The notes: generated by a model not told the origin, from the sequence alone. 64,000 nucleotides of DNA from Calditrichia bacterium (GCA_028284905.1 JANQQU010000025.1:110784-174783); one strand, 5' to 3'. Shown: positions 26,364 to 36,699, numbered from the stretch's first letter. Numbers and translations are program-made.

Positions 26364-27242
26364 TTAGGGATGGCGGGAGCCTTGCATACGTCTCATTAGG
26401 TTGGAAGCAGACATTTTCATCTGCCATACCTTGTAGCCTAAACCGGCGGTAAAATGTTTTGGATAGCGGTCGCTGTCCTGATGAATAGCGATACAATCAA
26501 AAAATTTTCCACCGGCACTTATATTGGGTATTCGGGCTAAAGTAAAAGTGTCATCACCAGAGTTGCGCTTACCAATATTGCGGAAAAAATGGTATCCAAA
26601 GTTGCTAAGAAAGCTTTCAATATCAAGCTGAGAACGCCCTTCCCGATGGAGCATTTCGCTGGCGATTTCTACATAAATTATTGGGCGATGTTGATCGATG
26701 AGCTGTTTACAGGAATTGAGAACGGATAATTCAGCTCCTTCAACATCAATTTTGATCAAATCAATCTTCAGCGGTTGTTCCTGTTGTTGATACCACTTAT
26801 CTATGTGAACAGCACTTATACGTATTTCATCATTCTCAGATATTGCCTCATAATAGTACATACCACTGTTGGCTTGTTGAGGAAGACGCATTGTAAATAC
26901 TTCTTCTTTTTCCGAAACAACGCCATGGGTAGGAATAATAGATTGGGTAAGATTATTGGTCGTAATGTTCTTTTTCAATAATTCAAAATTATCCGGGTTT
27001 GCCTCAAAGGCAAAAACTTTCCCTTCACCATTATTAAAACGAGCGAAAGGAACGGAGAAAGTTCCGATATGTGCCCCAATATCAACAATATTATCACCGC
27101 TTTTGATAAATGATTTTAGCATTGCTAATTCATTTCTGGTATGCGCGGAAAACTTTTGCAGTTGTTGGGTAATTAAATCATCTTTCCAGGAAAAAAAGTT
27201 GCCGTACATGGTTTGTACTTTTTCTATCTCGCCGGAACTCAT
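26364..27242 (-). CDS. FkbM-family methyltransferase
   Basis: 292 residues. The SAM-binding motif 'IVDIGAHIGTFSVPFARF' lies at about residues 49-66, followed by 'VFAFEANPDNFELLKKNI' and the diagnostic FkbM motif 'IDLIKIDVEGAELSVLNS'. These enzymes O-methylate sugars or polyketides, often in surface glycan loci, but no glycosyltransferases lie here. The C-terminal ~50 residues are basic. It stands alone, with 277 bases of AT-rich non-coding DNA on its upstream side (27243-27519) in which I see no gene. Confidence 0.88.
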   Translation of the reverse strand: MSSGEIEKVQTMYGNFFSWKDDLITQQLQKFSAHTRNELAMLKSFIKSGDNIVDIGAHIGTFSVPFARFNNGEGKVFAFEANPDNFELLKKNITTNNLTQSIIPTHGVVSEKEEVFTMRLPQQANSGMYYYEAISENDEIRISAVHIDKWYQQQEQPLKIDLIKIDVEGAELSVLNSCKQLIDQHRPIIYVEIASEMLHREGRSQLDIESFLSNFGYHFFRNIGKRNSGDDTFTLARIPNISAGGKFFDCIAIHQDSDRYPKHFTAGLGYKVWQMKMSASNLMRRMQGSRHP

Positions 27243-27519
27243 CTTAACTCTCCTCGGTGTCGCGAAAAATTCTTACAAATCTCCCCTCAAAATAAGTATT
27301 GATAAAGCGGCCATTTTGGTCAACAATAAATTTTTCAGAGAATGGCAATGAAATTAAAAATTTTAATCACTTCGCCCAACAGATTTGGATACTTCAAAAA
27401 ATAATTCATAAATATAAAAATAAAAGCAGATACATCAATAATTTGCTAATTAATTATTGAGAATCGTCTCCGGAGAAATTCGAAACACTGATATTTTGAT
27501 ACGATTTGTGCTATTAAGC

Positions 27520-29253
27520 TTAATATCTCCAACTGCTTAAGTCTGCCCCCTCCGGCGCCGTTGATTCTATCCTTTTAATAATTTTATCTACATACATTTG
27601 ATGATAGCGTAATCTTGAAAGCCCATTGCCACGAGTATGATCGCCATTCCAGCAATGTTCTGCCCGGTCGCCATAATCTATTTCACCGTCATAATAAGGC
27701 GCTTTTGTATTTTCCAGAAAAGATTCCATCAAGTATACAGCGTTGTTTAGGTAGTAATTATCCATATCCCCAACATAAATATGGATTTTCCCTTTTAACC
27801 GGGGTCCAAGCTCTTTCCAGTCGCGCTCGAGAATGTAACGCAGATCGTAATTCTCCCTCCAATATGCTGCTACCTCGTGGTCGATATCGCCGGTTAATTT
27901 ATCCCAGATTGGTTTCGGATAACCATCATCGCCTACCGGGGAATATACAGCCTGCCAGATGTCCCATTGTCCACCGGAGCGTCCATTGCTTGCAATAACC
28001 ATCTCCAAATGATTCGCTCCTTCCAAAGTCGCGGAAAGTTCTCCGAGATAATTCCGTTTTTCCGGTACTGGAATGCGGACATATTTGTCGCCAAAATAGT
28101 AAGCATTTTTATGCTCATAAATATTTGTCAAGCAATAGGCCCGGAAGTCGATGGGGTCTGGACAGGCAGCGAAGCAACCATTATACTCATCCGGATAAAA
28201 CACCTGTGCAGCAAGCGCTTCCCAGCCACCGGTAGAACCACCGTATAAAAATCTCGCCCATCCTTCTCCGATGCCGCGGAATTTCTTTTCGATATAGGGC
28301 CCCAGTTCATAAGTGATCGCATCGCCGTAAGGACCAAGATTGGCTGAATTGACGGCATAGGAGTCGTCATAATAGGGATTCGGATGCTGGATTTCAATAA
28401 TTAACATGCGAGGAAAATCCGGCCCGGTCCACTCCTGGTAAAACTTATAAGCATGTTCCTGAACGATGCGGTTATATCCTTCAATACCAAATCTCTCGCT
28501 ATAAACCGGTTCCAGATCCGGATCTGGCGGCGTTTCCCGAAATCCACCGAAATCGTAAGGAAAATGGCCATGCTGAATGAGCAGGGGATAGCGTGCTTCC
28601 GGGTGCTCATCAAACCCCTCAGGCAGAAGAATATGCGCACCGAGGTACATCGGGCGGCCCCAGAATTCACTCAGCAATTCGCTCTTAATTTTAATATGTT
28701 TGATATATTTCGTTTCCGGAGGATCGGGTATTGGGGGGATCTTTTCGCTTAACTCAATTTTTATGATCTCTGAAGATTGAGGGTCGATTTTTATCTTTGT
28801 TGGTGTGCTGTACAGATTACCCGGCTTACGTTGCCACTGCTGTCCTTCGCCATAATCCATGGGCAATTTAACGGTGTGCCCATCCGCCCGTTTAAACGTC
28901 TCATAGCGGTTTAACAATGCCTGCACCCAATATTCACCCGGAGGAAGGTCGTTCAGGCTTTTGAAAGGGAAACCGAAAACGCTGCCATCTATTTCAGCCG
29001 ATTCACCCGCCTGTAGCCCTTCGATATCAATACCAAATACCGGTTGCGCAGCCAGCGTTTCCCGCACCTGAAATCTTGGTTCGCTGTTGTTGTTGTCGCT
29101 TAGAATGAGAATAATTCTGCCATCCTGCGGCTGCGAATACTGGTTTTCCGAAAATGATATCTGGAATTTTAGTTTTCCTTGTTCTGCAAACAATAGCAGG
29201 GGAGTAATGATGGTCAGGATAATAAGATGCTGGAAAATATTACCGGCTTTCAT
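27520..29253 (-). CDS. Exported esterase-fold protein
   Basis: 577 residues with a signal peptide (MKAGNIFQHLIILTIITPLLLFA). The first ~200 residues form a beta-rich domain ending in a Pro-rich linker ('KIPPIPDPPETKY'). The C-terminal ~370 residues resemble the putative esterase family: 'YPLLIQHGHFPYDFGGF', nucleophile elbow 'RFLYGGSTGGWEALA' (Ser about 345) and a late acid/His region 'GDRAEHCWNGDH'. It is longer than typical esterase-D proteins because of large loops. The substrate is unknown. It is a third esterase-type enzyme in this window, without the CBM20 module. Confidence 0.82.
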   Translation of the reverse strand: MKAGNIFQHLIILTIITPLLLFAEQGKLKFQISFSENQYSQPQDGRIILILSDNNNSEPRFQVRETLAAQPVFGIDIEGLQAGESAEIDGSVFGFPFKSLNDLPPGEYWVQALLNRYETFKRADGHTVKLPMDYGEGQQWQRKPGNLYSTPTKIKIDPQSSEIIKIELSEKIPPIPDPPETKYIKHIKIKSELLSEFWGRPMYLGAHILLPEGFDEHPEARYPLLIQHGHFPYDFGGFRETPPDPDLEPVYSERFGIEGYNRIVQEHAYKFYQEWTGPDFPRMLIIEIQHPNPYYDDSYAVNSANLGPYGDAITYELGPYIEKKFRGIGEGWARFLYGGSTGGWEALAAQVFYPDEYNGCFAACPDPIDFRAYCLTNIYEHKNAYYFGDKYVRIPVPEKRNYLGELSATLEGANHLEMVIASNGRSGGQWDIWQAVYSPVGDDGYPKPIWDKLTGDIDHEVAAYWRENYDLRYILERDWKELGPRLKGKIHIYVGDMDNYYLNNAVYLMESFLENTKAPYYDGEIDYGDRAEHCWNGDHTRGNGLSRLRYHQMYVDKIIKRIESTAPEGADLSSWRY

Positions 29254-29351
29254 TTTCTCTTCTCCGATATTTTGAGATATGATTATCTGAATCCAACATA
29301 TCTAAAATCAGGAAGATAAACAAGGACTGCCTAAGGGGATATTGCCAGCAA

Positions 29352-30035
29352 TTATCCTTCCTTTTCGAATGCTTTTATCTCGGCGAGATATCCGGCAGCG
29401 GTGATTAGGTTTTGACCGGTAATATCGTACGTTGCTATATTCTCCAGAAGCTTATGGAGAAACGGAGAACGAATTTTGTTTAGTGCATAAGCGAATGATA
29501 ACCAAATACCAAAAATACTGAAAGCCGCTCCCAGGGAGATCTGAATCGTAAACCACTGCCAATTAAGCTCGTCGTAGAAATCGATTCCCCAAATGCCTTG
29601 CAGTGCAACGATTAAAACCGGCAGCCATAACAGCGGATAAGCAAAACGGGTAATGGTTAAATATCGGATGCGTGATACTGATAAACTCATGAGTTTTTTC
29701 TGGATGCCTGTAACCGGCGCTTCATAATTAATTGTTCGGAGCATGCTGGTTTGGTAAATGCTGAATAGCAACTGAAAAAGTGCAAAGCTGGCAATAAGAC
29801 CCGCAGGAATAAGAAAACGCAGCATTCCGGCATGGTGATATATAAAGCCACCGAGGTAAAGCAGCGTAAGTAAACCGACGATCAGACCAAGGTAGGGCGT
29901 AACGCTAAAACGCTGAACTTCGTGGTGGGTTTTATCCAGATTCATCTTCTTTAGGATCTCATTATTCAAACGAATATTTTCGTCCAGTTTTTTATCATGG
30001 GACTGCCAAATGTTTTTGAGGTCTTTTAAGTCCAT
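29352..30035 (-). CDS. Membrane protein, probable anti-sigma factor
   Basis: 227 residues, starting 13 bases after the ECF sigma gene. The N-terminal cytosolic part ('LKDLKNIWQSHDKKLDENI') is a short helical segment of the kind that could bind the sigma factor. Four TM helices lie between about residues 47 and 185, and the C-terminus is cytosolic and helical. It has no ZAS motif (His-x3-Cys-x2-Cys), so it is not a classical zinc anti-sigma. The role is inferred from gene order and topology. Confidence 0.65.
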   Translation of the reverse strand: MDLKDLKNIWQSHDKKLDENIRLNNEILKKMNLDKTHHEVQRFSVTPYLGLIVGLLTLLYLGGFIYHHAGMLRFLIPAGLIASFALFQLLFSIYQTSMLRTINYEAPVTGIQKKLMSLSVSRIRYLTITRFAYPLLWLPVLIVALQGIWGIDFYDELNWQWFTIQISLGAAFSIFGIWLSFAYALNKIRSPFLHKLLENIATYDITGQNLITAAGYLAEIKAFEKEG

Positions 30036-30048
30036 TATAAATCTCTCC

Positions 30049-30567
30049 TTAATTCTGAAGGTTGGCGAATTGTGTTTTCAATTTTTGCTTTAGGCGGCCT
30101 AGTTTCGTGCCGACATTGGATTCACTGATACCGAGAATCGCAGCGATTTCCCGATAGCTGAGATCATCGAGATAGAGCAAAATCAACGCTTTATTCAATG
30201 CATCCATTTGGTCGATAAATTGATACAAAAATGCAATGTTCTCGTCTGCAGAAAGCGACTGTGATTCCGGTACGAAAATATCCGGGAATGATATCATGCT
30301 ATCAGCAAAATGCTTTTTCCGGCGAGATTCGCTCCGTTGAAATGAGATAGCGACATTTAATGCAATGCGGTATATCCAGGTGGATAGTTGATATTGTGGA
30401 TCATAACGATTCGCAGAATTCCAGAGCTGAATGATGATTTCCTGGGCGAGGTCTTTGCGATCTTCCGGATCTTTGCAAAAGGTATGGCAAATTTTATAAA
30501 TGATTTTTTTATTCGCTAATATCAGCGTGAAAAATTTTTCCTGGTCTGCACTCATTTCTTTTGCCAT
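30049..30567 (-). CDS. ECF-type RNA polymerase sigma factor
   Basis: 172 residues. Region 2 is recognisable in 'DRKDLAQEIIIQLWNSANRY' and 'STWIYRIALNVAISF' (core binding and -10 recognition). Region 4 is 'LSYREIAAILGISESNVGTK' with the helix-turn-helix that reads the -35 element. There is no region 1.1 or 3, as expected for the ECF class. It is followed by a four-TM gene that is probably its membrane anti-sigma, a common autoregulated pair. The inducing signal and target genes are unknown. Confidence 0.93.
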   Translation of the reverse strand: MAKEMSADQEKFFTLILANKKIIYKICHTFCKDPEDRKDLAQEIIIQLWNSANRYDPQYQLSTWIYRIALNVAISFQRSESRRKKHFADSMISFPDIFVPESQSLSADENIAFLYQFIDQMDALNKALILLYLDDLSYREIAAILGISESNVGTKLGRLKQKLKTQFANLQN

Positions 30568-31053
30568 TTATGCTGACGGTATAATTAATCGTACTTATAT
30601 ACTATTATTCGCTGGCGCCAGAAAAAAATCACACCCGGTCAAAAAAAAAGCGCAACCAAATGGTCGCGCTTTGAAATAAGTTGTATCAATCTAATGTTCG
30701 TATGAGTTCTAAATCACTTTCGTTATCGGATGGGAAGGTTTGCCAGCCTACCGGCAGGCTTTTTGACTGGTACCAGAACTTTTTCATTCCATCGGCGAAT
30801 TAACTTACGAATGCCGATAATGACTAAAGCAGTAATCATAAAATGCCTCAAATTTCTTAAACATACTTCGAAAAATCTGCTAAGAAAATAGCCGGATTTT
30901 TCTTTAACGCTGCGAATATAGGGGAGTGGTCCAGGAAAGTCCAGATTTATTTAATTATATCGTTATATAAATTTTTAGTATTAACTGTAAGGCTATTATA
31001 ATTAGCAGGTTGTGTCGATAGTTTTAATAGGAGTATTTCTGTAAAAAGCAGGA
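30568..31053. other. 486-bp spacer with terminator and promoter of the sigma gene
   Basis: No credible gene. It contains a leftward terminator (30647-30672), a near-palindrome AGCCTACCGGCAGGCT followed by TTTT (30745-30764) and AT-rich DNA. The sigma-factor promoter should lie at 30568-30640. Confidence 0.6.
30647..30672 (-). terminator. Rho-independent terminator for the Omp85 operon
   Basis: On the minus strand AAAGCGCGACC, loop ATTT, GGTTGCGCTTT is followed by a run of nine T. One A:C mismatch interrupts the 11-base stem. It lies about 380 bases past the Omp85 stop codon and just before the sigma promoter region. Confidence 0.8.
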
Positions 31054-32955
31054 TTAAAACTCATTGATTATGCGAAAATGGAGTTTTCCTTCCCGGAAAG
31101 GTGCACCACTTTCCAGTCCATAATCAATTTGCACGACACCGAGCGGACCGGCAAAGCGTAAACCCAATCCGTAGCTGGTTAACCATTCCTCCAGAACTTC
31201 CGGAAATTCCCGGTTAAAAAGTGCATTATCCGTGAAGAAGAAAAAGCGGGCTTGCGGGCCAAGAATAAAACGATATTCACTGTTTAGCCAAAATACCCGC
31301 CTGGCAAAAAATTGCGCTTCCCGAAATCCTCTCACCGTTGTCGCACCACCAAACCAGACCTGATCGGGAGAGCGAAGCACATCGCCACGATTTTCAATAA
31401 ACTCCATATGAAAATGATTGGAAAGCAATTGCCGGCGAAACGTTGGAATAAACAAACTGAAATCCGCCCGCATCCGCTGCAATGTAACCGATGGACGTAA
31501 TGAATCTTCTTCGATAAGATATTGCGGACCGGTATTTTTCTGGCTGCTGAGCGCAAATGCGACCTCCAAAAGCGCCCCGCTGCGAGGATTCTGGATTTGA
31601 TCGCGAACATCCCAGCGCAAACCTGTTTCCGTCGTAAAACTTTCCGTTTGCGGTAAACGAATCCTCCGGCTAGCGAGTGAATCCGGAACAACATTGCGGC
31701 TGCTAAAGGCGACAAAGGCACTTAATGCATCACTGAGCGGTAATTCAAAATTGAGATCATACTGCCACTCGATAAAAGTAGTGTCCCGCACCAAACGATT
31801 CATACCAATTTGACTATGAAAGGGGAGACCAAGCATGAAAGGCTCTCGATAGAAAACCTTGAATTCATCCGAGAACTCGTCCTGCTTTTGCCAGAAAATA
31901 TGCATTTTCCTGCCACCGCCGAACAAGTTTCGAATGCCGATATTGACCAGCCCGGTAAAATAGCCGGAGGCGTCGGGATCGTTTGCGGGGGGAGGGATGT
32001 AACCGACAATGCCATCCAGCGCGGTCGCCGGCGTTTCCTCAAATTCTATATCGAGGAAATAATCTCCATTTTTATCTTTGGAAAGTATCGGTGCCTGAAC
32101 GTCTTTGATGAATTCCTGTCGACGCATGACCCGAATGTATTTGGCTATTCGACGCTCGTCATAATGAATACCGGGGCGAAACCGTAATAGGCGCTGCAGG
32201 TATGGAGTGAGATTGCTCTTCTGCTTGGGAAATCTTAAATAGGAAAGCTCTACTGAATCACCGGGCGTTATGGAAAGAGAGAGATCCAATAACCAGGGCG
32301 CGTTTTTGCCTTCTTCGGAAGGGTTGAAAAGAAAATCTTCGGTATGCGCCTTTGCTAAAGGAAATCCATTATTCTCAAAAATAGAGATAATGGTTTCCAG
32401 TAAATTATTGAGTAAATCCTCGGTATAAATATCACCCTGGTAAAATTCCAGTCGGTCTGTTAGCATATCCTGAATATCATCCGGAAGAGAATCGAGATTG
32501 GTAATAAACACCTGGTTCAGGCGCATTTGCTGCCCTGCCTTGTAGGAAAGCTGCACTGTTACGGCGTTTCGCAGCGAATTTAGTTTGATCGACTGGGAAT
32601 CCAGGCGGGCAAAATAATACCCGTTACTTTTCAGATGGGCGTTAACTGCCTCGTCGATTTGTTTCAGCAACTGTGGTTGATAAATTCGGTTCAGGTATTG
32701 GTTCTGGAAAGTGCGCAGCGGAAAAGACACCTTTGGCGCAAATTCGATTTCCAATCCCTCGATAAATGGCTGGCCGGTTCCGGTCGAAGGCTGTGATTGC
32801 GCCTGGCTGTTTTTCGGCATAAGAACGAGCATAGAGAAAAGCAGAATCAGCCAGCTCAGACGGATGAAATCTCCCGGCCTTTGTGCACTGGCATTCTGAT
32901 GCTGCGAATATTGTTTTTCTGTCTTAAACGCCAATTTTTCGTCCTGTCTCTTCAT
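31054..32955 (-). CDS. Omp85/BamA-superfamily outer-membrane protein
   Basis: 633 residues, with a long basic N-region and hydrophobic signal ('LSWLILLFSMLVLMPKNSQA'). POTRA-like segments lie at about 65-300 ('AHLKSNGYYFARLDSQSI', 'IISIFENNGFPLAKAHTED'). A 16-strand-type barrel follows, with the family's L6-loop motif 'ATTVRGF' at about residue 540 and a C-terminal aromatic end ('KLHFRIINEF'). It is shorter than BamA (usually ~800 residues, five POTRA), fitting a TamA-like or accessory Omp85. Its ATG overlaps the stop of the upstream 1184-residue gene (TAATG), implying co-translation, so it may insert or export that partner. Confidence 0.88.
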   Translation of the reverse strand: MKRQDEKLAFKTEKQYSQHQNASAQRPGDFIRLSWLILLFSMLVLMPKNSQAQSQPSTGTGQPFIEGLEIEFAPKVSFPLRTFQNQYLNRIYQPQLLKQIDEAVNAHLKSNGYYFARLDSQSIKLNSLRNAVTVQLSYKAGQQMRLNQVFITNLDSLPDDIQDMLTDRLEFYQGDIYTEDLLNNLLETIISIFENNGFPLAKAHTEDFLFNPSEEGKNAPWLLDLSLSITPGDSVELSYLRFPKQKSNLTPYLQRLLRFRPGIHYDERRIAKYIRVMRRQEFIKDVQAPILSKDKNGDYFLDIEFEETPATALDGIVGYIPPPANDPDASGYFTGLVNIGIRNLFGGGRKMHIFWQKQDEFSDEFKVFYREPFMLGLPFHSQIGMNRLVRDTTFIEWQYDLNFELPLSDALSAFVAFSSRNVVPDSLASRRIRLPQTESFTTETGLRWDVRDQIQNPRSGALLEVAFALSSQKNTGPQYLIEEDSLRPSVTLQRMRADFSLFIPTFRRQLLSNHFHMEFIENRGDVLRSPDQVWFGGATTVRGFREAQFFARRVFWLNSEYRFILGPQARFFFFTDNALFNREFPEVLEEWLTSYGLGLRFAGPLGVVQIDYGLESGAPFREGKLHFRIINEF

Positions 32956-35900
32956 TAAAAAAACGCTCTAACTTCAGCTTTACCGATATGGAGAGTGCGA
33001 AGGGCTTCTGCATCTCTACGACCATTATAGTTCGCATTAATGGTAACATTGGTACTGATAAAATACTCAAACCGGGCATTCCATTGCCAGGAGTCGCCTA
33101 TCTTTTTTCCCTGACCCATTTCAAAAGGAATCGCCCGGTCCAAAGGATTTTCCGGCGCGCTCACCCGAAGATAAGTCATGTTCAAAGAGGCACGTGCTTT
33201 TCCCCGCAATGAAAATGATACCTGCGGTTGAATATCCCAGAAATTGACCTGTAGTGGCATATCATCATTTCGATCCCGCTGAATACCCCGTTCCAGATCC
33301 AACTGAAACTGCCAGCGCACCGAGGGGCGATAATTGATTTTACCACCATACACCTGGGAAAGAATGTTGAGATTCCTTGAAGGACTGGAGGTAACCCAGC
33401 GCTTGTTAAACGAATGTTGAAATTGTCCGGTAATATTCAGTTTTCGCCGGAAAAACAAGCGACGCATTTCCAGCAATCTTTCCCAGGAGATACGGGTTTC
33501 ATTATTAACCGCGTCGAGGAATTGATTGGTGAGATTATCCCGGTAGCGGGAACGAAACAGCAAGCCCCAGGAAGGGTTTCTTTCGTTGTAATAGACATCC
33601 TGATTGATAATGTACACGCCCCGTAGCGAAGAGGTGGCGTTATGAAATTTATCCAGATTTAGCAGGTAGATATCGAGAATATTATCTTCGCGGCTTTGCT
33701 CTTCCACTTTTAAGTAGGAAAGAAAAGAAAACCGGCGGGAGAGGCCTTTCCAAAAGTCCATTTTTTTCGAGGGAGAAGTTCGGGGGCGATATTGCACCTG
33801 CAGGGCACTTTCCAGGCGGATGACGCTTTCGAAATCGCCGGTTTGAAAAAAGAGCTGGATAAAATCTCCCTGTGGATCCGGGACATATTCCATCAGGGTT
33901 GAATCGAAGCGAAAGTTACCGCGATTCCCTTCTACGGCGAGATAGCGAATTTCCCGCAAGGCTTGCAATTCGCTGGCGACCTTGTAATCCCAACGGGCGT
34001 TGAAAGTGCCGGATTTGTTCCGGTAATTCAATTCAAGATTTGCCAGGTGGCTTTGCCGGTCCTGCCAGCTAGTGTCCTGGAATTGCGCATCCGGTTGATA
34101 GACCGGAAGGCTGTCTGCCGGCAGTTGCTCAAAAAAAGGATCGAAGTCCTTTTCCCGGAAGGCGACAGAGAATTTTCCTTTTACCGGGCTTTCCGGGAGA
34201 ATATCGCCCTGCAGGGAAAGCGTTTGGGTATCTGCCTGGCGAAGTGTTTCTCCACCATTATTGGGATTGTAGAGGAAATCCCGGCGAATCTGGTGCTGCA
34301 GCATCCAGTCTATGCCGAACATCCTTTGTAGAGCCAGTGAAGATTGAAAATCGTCATAGACAAATCCGGTAATTCGGCCGCTGTTGATGTTTTCTACCCG
34401 GCGGTCTTCGCTTTTATATTCAAAGCGTGGTGTGAAACGGGTAAACGGTCGAATTAATGTGAGGCTTTGCCGCTGCCATTCACTGTCGTCAAATGCGGTT
34501 TTACTTTCCACGGATTCCAGGCGGGCGGTCATGTCCGGCAGTGCGGTATTAAATGTTTGCATCTCCCCGGTTTGCCGGCTGGAAGAAATCAAATCTCCTT
34601 TGTTGATGGTGCCAAGACTGCCACCAATGCGCAGAAAGCGATTGGGTTGGAAATAAAGACTGGACTCCAGACTATTTTCTTCGTTGGTGAGGCTACTGGC
34701 ATCGAGGTTCCATTTGTAGGCGTATTCCGGTTGTAATGGGCGATCAAGCGGATTAAAAGAGGAATCCTGCCGGGTCCAGCGGGTGTCGAACTGCAGACTG
34801 CCGAGGCGACGGCCGAAGAGGGAAAATGTGGTATCCTTCAGGCTGGAGGTTAGCTGTAATGCACTGCCCTGATTATCGTCATCGCCGATGTCGGAGAACA
34901 CATTCTGATCGGCGGAAGTCGCAGCAAGCTCGCCCTTGATCAGCCAGTTTTTACTGACGTTTGCCCCCAACGATATATTTGCCAATCTTTTGTCCCCAGC
35001 CAATGGCACCAGACGGATCGGTAAATAGCTGCCGTTTCCTTTGCCAACATAGGTGTAAACACCAATCCTTTCCCGGGTGTAATCACCATTGCCGAAACCG
35101 ACCCCGGTAAAGCGTACATTGTAGTCGCCGAGATCCGTACCGGCGTAGACAAAGATTTCCGTGCCCTCGCCGTCGGTGGATTTTATATAATTCCCTTTGC
35201 CCTCGCCAACAAAAGTTGCACCAGTGGTGAAGGCTGCCAGGGGATCATCACCGGCTTCGCGAAGGGCCGCTTCTTCCTCAGTGGATAGCGGTGCATCGTC
35301 CTCCAACAGATTATTGGTATCATCCCATTCCCGAAAAAGGCGGACATCATAGTTGAAGCGCCCGGCGACGTTCCGTGCAGTGGAAGAGAATCCGAGGAAA
35401 TTCCGGCCATAGCGCTGGAAGATGCTGGTATACTCAAAATCAATCTCGATGCGGTTTTCCGAGGTGATCAGTTTGTTGCTGGTAAAGGTAATCTGGGAAA
35501 GACCGTAATCAATGATGTAGTCATTATTTTCTCCGCGCACCTGGAGCACGCCATCAACATACACCCGTTCGGTACCGGCAAGAATGATAATTTCCCGTTC
35601 ACCATTGCGGCCAGTTAGCAAGTATGGTCCCTGGTTTCCTTCCTGGGCAAGGAATTTATTGGAATGGAAAAATCCCCGGGAAGTGCCAAAGGTAATCTGC
35701 TGATGGGTGTCCTTGAGATCATTTTCTACACTGAACCCCTGCAGCTTTCGCTGAATATTTCCAAAGAGGGAATTCTGATAGCGCATGTTGAAATCGCCCA
35801 GCGTCCCTCCGATATAAGGGCTTTTAATCCTCACAAAAACTTTGTCTACTTCCCGGAGAGTTTGGGTGTTACCCTCCGGCTGGATCGGCGTGCTTTCATC

Positions 35901-36509
35901 CGTCAGGGCAGCAATCAGTTCCACATCCGGCGAAATTTTTCCGGAGAGCTGCAAATTGAGACCGGAATTAAGGGTGAGGTCCTGATTATTACCGATTTCG
36001 ATGCCCCGAACAATACTACCGCTTTTTTGGAGGTTGCTCTGATAACCATCGATGTTTTCAAGAAAGCGCGGACGGATTTCCCGGGCTGTTATCTCGCCAC
36101 TATCCGAGCTGGCAGAATCATTTTTACTGAATGCCGCCAGTTCACGATGATAGTAATCAACGATCAGGGGAAACGGATACTTGCGATAGGTAATCAGCAA
36201 ACTGTCGGCGGATGGCATTTCCTGCAAGAGGACGACTTTCCCATCGCGATAATTGAAGCTATAATGAATATTGGGCATCAGGCGAAAATTTTTCAGGCGC
36301 AGACGCTCACTGGAAGGGATAATAAAAGAATGGGGCAGTTTAAAAGACTGCTTTAAGGAGTCACTATGAATGTAAAGAGAATCCTGTGGTAAGCTTAAAA
36401 GCACAGATGCCCGTGGCTGCTCCTGGGCTTGTAAAATATTCGCCGGGATTATCATCAGGCAGAGGAAAATAATTCCCGAACGAAGTAAATGTCTGAAAAA
36501 GTGTATCAC
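32955..36509 (-). CDS. Large exported protein, probably outer-membrane beta-barrel, coupled to Omp85
   Basis: 1184 residues, starting with GTG (weak GGAA upstream) and a signal peptide ending 'MIIPANILQAQ'. Residues ~30-130 are an extracytoplasmic domain. Then comes a conserved block, 'GSIVRGIEIGNNQDLTLNSG' and 'LIAALTDESTPIQPEGNTQ', followed by 'LLTGRNGEREIIILAGTERV', 'DYIIDYGLSQITFTS' and 'ENRIEIDFEYTS'. I have the impression of similar blocks in large uncharacterised surface proteins of FCB and Gemmatimonadota genomes. The C-terminal ~700 residues alternate short amphipathic strands with Asp/Asn turns and end in Phe-Phe, as in outer-membrane barrels. No TonB box or plug is seen. One-base overlap with the Omp85 gene suggests they work as a unit. 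The function is unknown. Confidence 0.75.
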   Translation of the reverse strand: MIHFFRHLLRSGIIFLCLMIIPANILQAQEQPRASVLLSLPQDSLYIHSDSLKQSFKLPHSFIIPSSERLRLKNFRLMPNIHYSFNYRDGKVVLLQEMPSADSLLITYRKYPFPLIVDYYHRELAAFSKNDSASSDSGEITAREIRPRFLENIDGYQSNLQKSGSIVRGIEIGNNQDLTLNSGLNLQLSGKISPDVELIAALTDESTPIQPEGNTQTLREVDKVFVRIKSPYIGGTLGDFNMRYQNSLFGNIQRKLQGFSVENDLKDTHQQITFGTSRGFFHSNKFLAQEGNQGPYLLTGRNGEREIIILAGTERVYVDGVLQVRGENNDYIIDYGLSQITFTSNKLITSENRIEIDFEYTSIFQRYGRNFLGFSSTARNVAGRFNYDVRLFREWDDTNNLLEDDAPLSTEEEAALREAGDDPLAAFTTGATFVGEGKGNYIKSTDGEGTEIFVYAGTDLGDYNVRFTGVGFGNGDYTRERIGVYTYVGKGNGSYLPIRLVPLAGDKRLANISLGANVSKNWLIKGELAATSADQNVFSDIGDDDNQGSALQLTSSLKDTTFSLFGRRLGSLQFDTRWTRQDSSFNPLDRPLQPEYAYKWNLDASSLTNEENSLESSLYFQPNRFLRIGGSLGTINKGDLISSSRQTGEMQTFNTALPDMTARLESVESKTAFDDSEWQRQSLTLIRPFTRFTPRFEYKSEDRRVENINSGRITGFVYDDFQSSLALQRMFGIDWMLQHQIRRDFLYNPNNGGETLRQADTQTLSLQGDILPESPVKGKFSVAFREKDFDPFFEQLPADSLPVYQPDAQFQDTSWQDRQSHLANLELNYRNKSGTFNARWDYKVASELQALREIRYLAVEGNRGNFRFDSTLMEYVPDPQGDFIQLFFQTGDFESVIRLESALQVQYRPRTSPSKKMDFWKGLSRRFSFLSYLKVEEQSREDNILDIYLLNLDKFHNATSSLRGVYIINQDVYYNERNPSWGLLFRSRYRDNLTNQFLDAVNNETRISWERLLEMRRLFFRRKLNITGQFQHSFNKRWVTSSPSRNLNILSQVYGGKINYRPSVRWQFQLDLERGIQRDRNDDMPLQVNFWDIQPQVSFSLRGKARASLNMTYLRVSAPENPLDRAIPFEMGQGKKIGDSWQWNARFEYFISTNVTINANYNGRRDAEALRTLHIGKAEVRAFF

Positions 36510-36699
36510 GCGATTTCCGCTTCCGAATCAATAAATTGTGTAGCAATTATTTCGCGGGCTGCCTCCGGGGTTTCAGTAAAGCTTCAGCACAATCCTCTGC
36601 AATTTGCGATGAAAATGAAATACTGAGAGGTTAAGTAATTATTCGTACTAACATCGTAATTTAAGTTGTTTTTCCAGTATTAGAAATATAAAAATGCAG

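Noticed and set aside
30745..30764. AGCCTACCGGCAGGCT followed by TTTT as a rightward terminator
   Set aside because: No rightward gene ends here; the stem has a central mismatch, so it is noted only as a possible repeat fragment.
35664..36356. 230-codon plus-strand frame
   Set aside because: Antisense to the 1184-residue exported protein, whose translation is coherent and coupled to Omp85.
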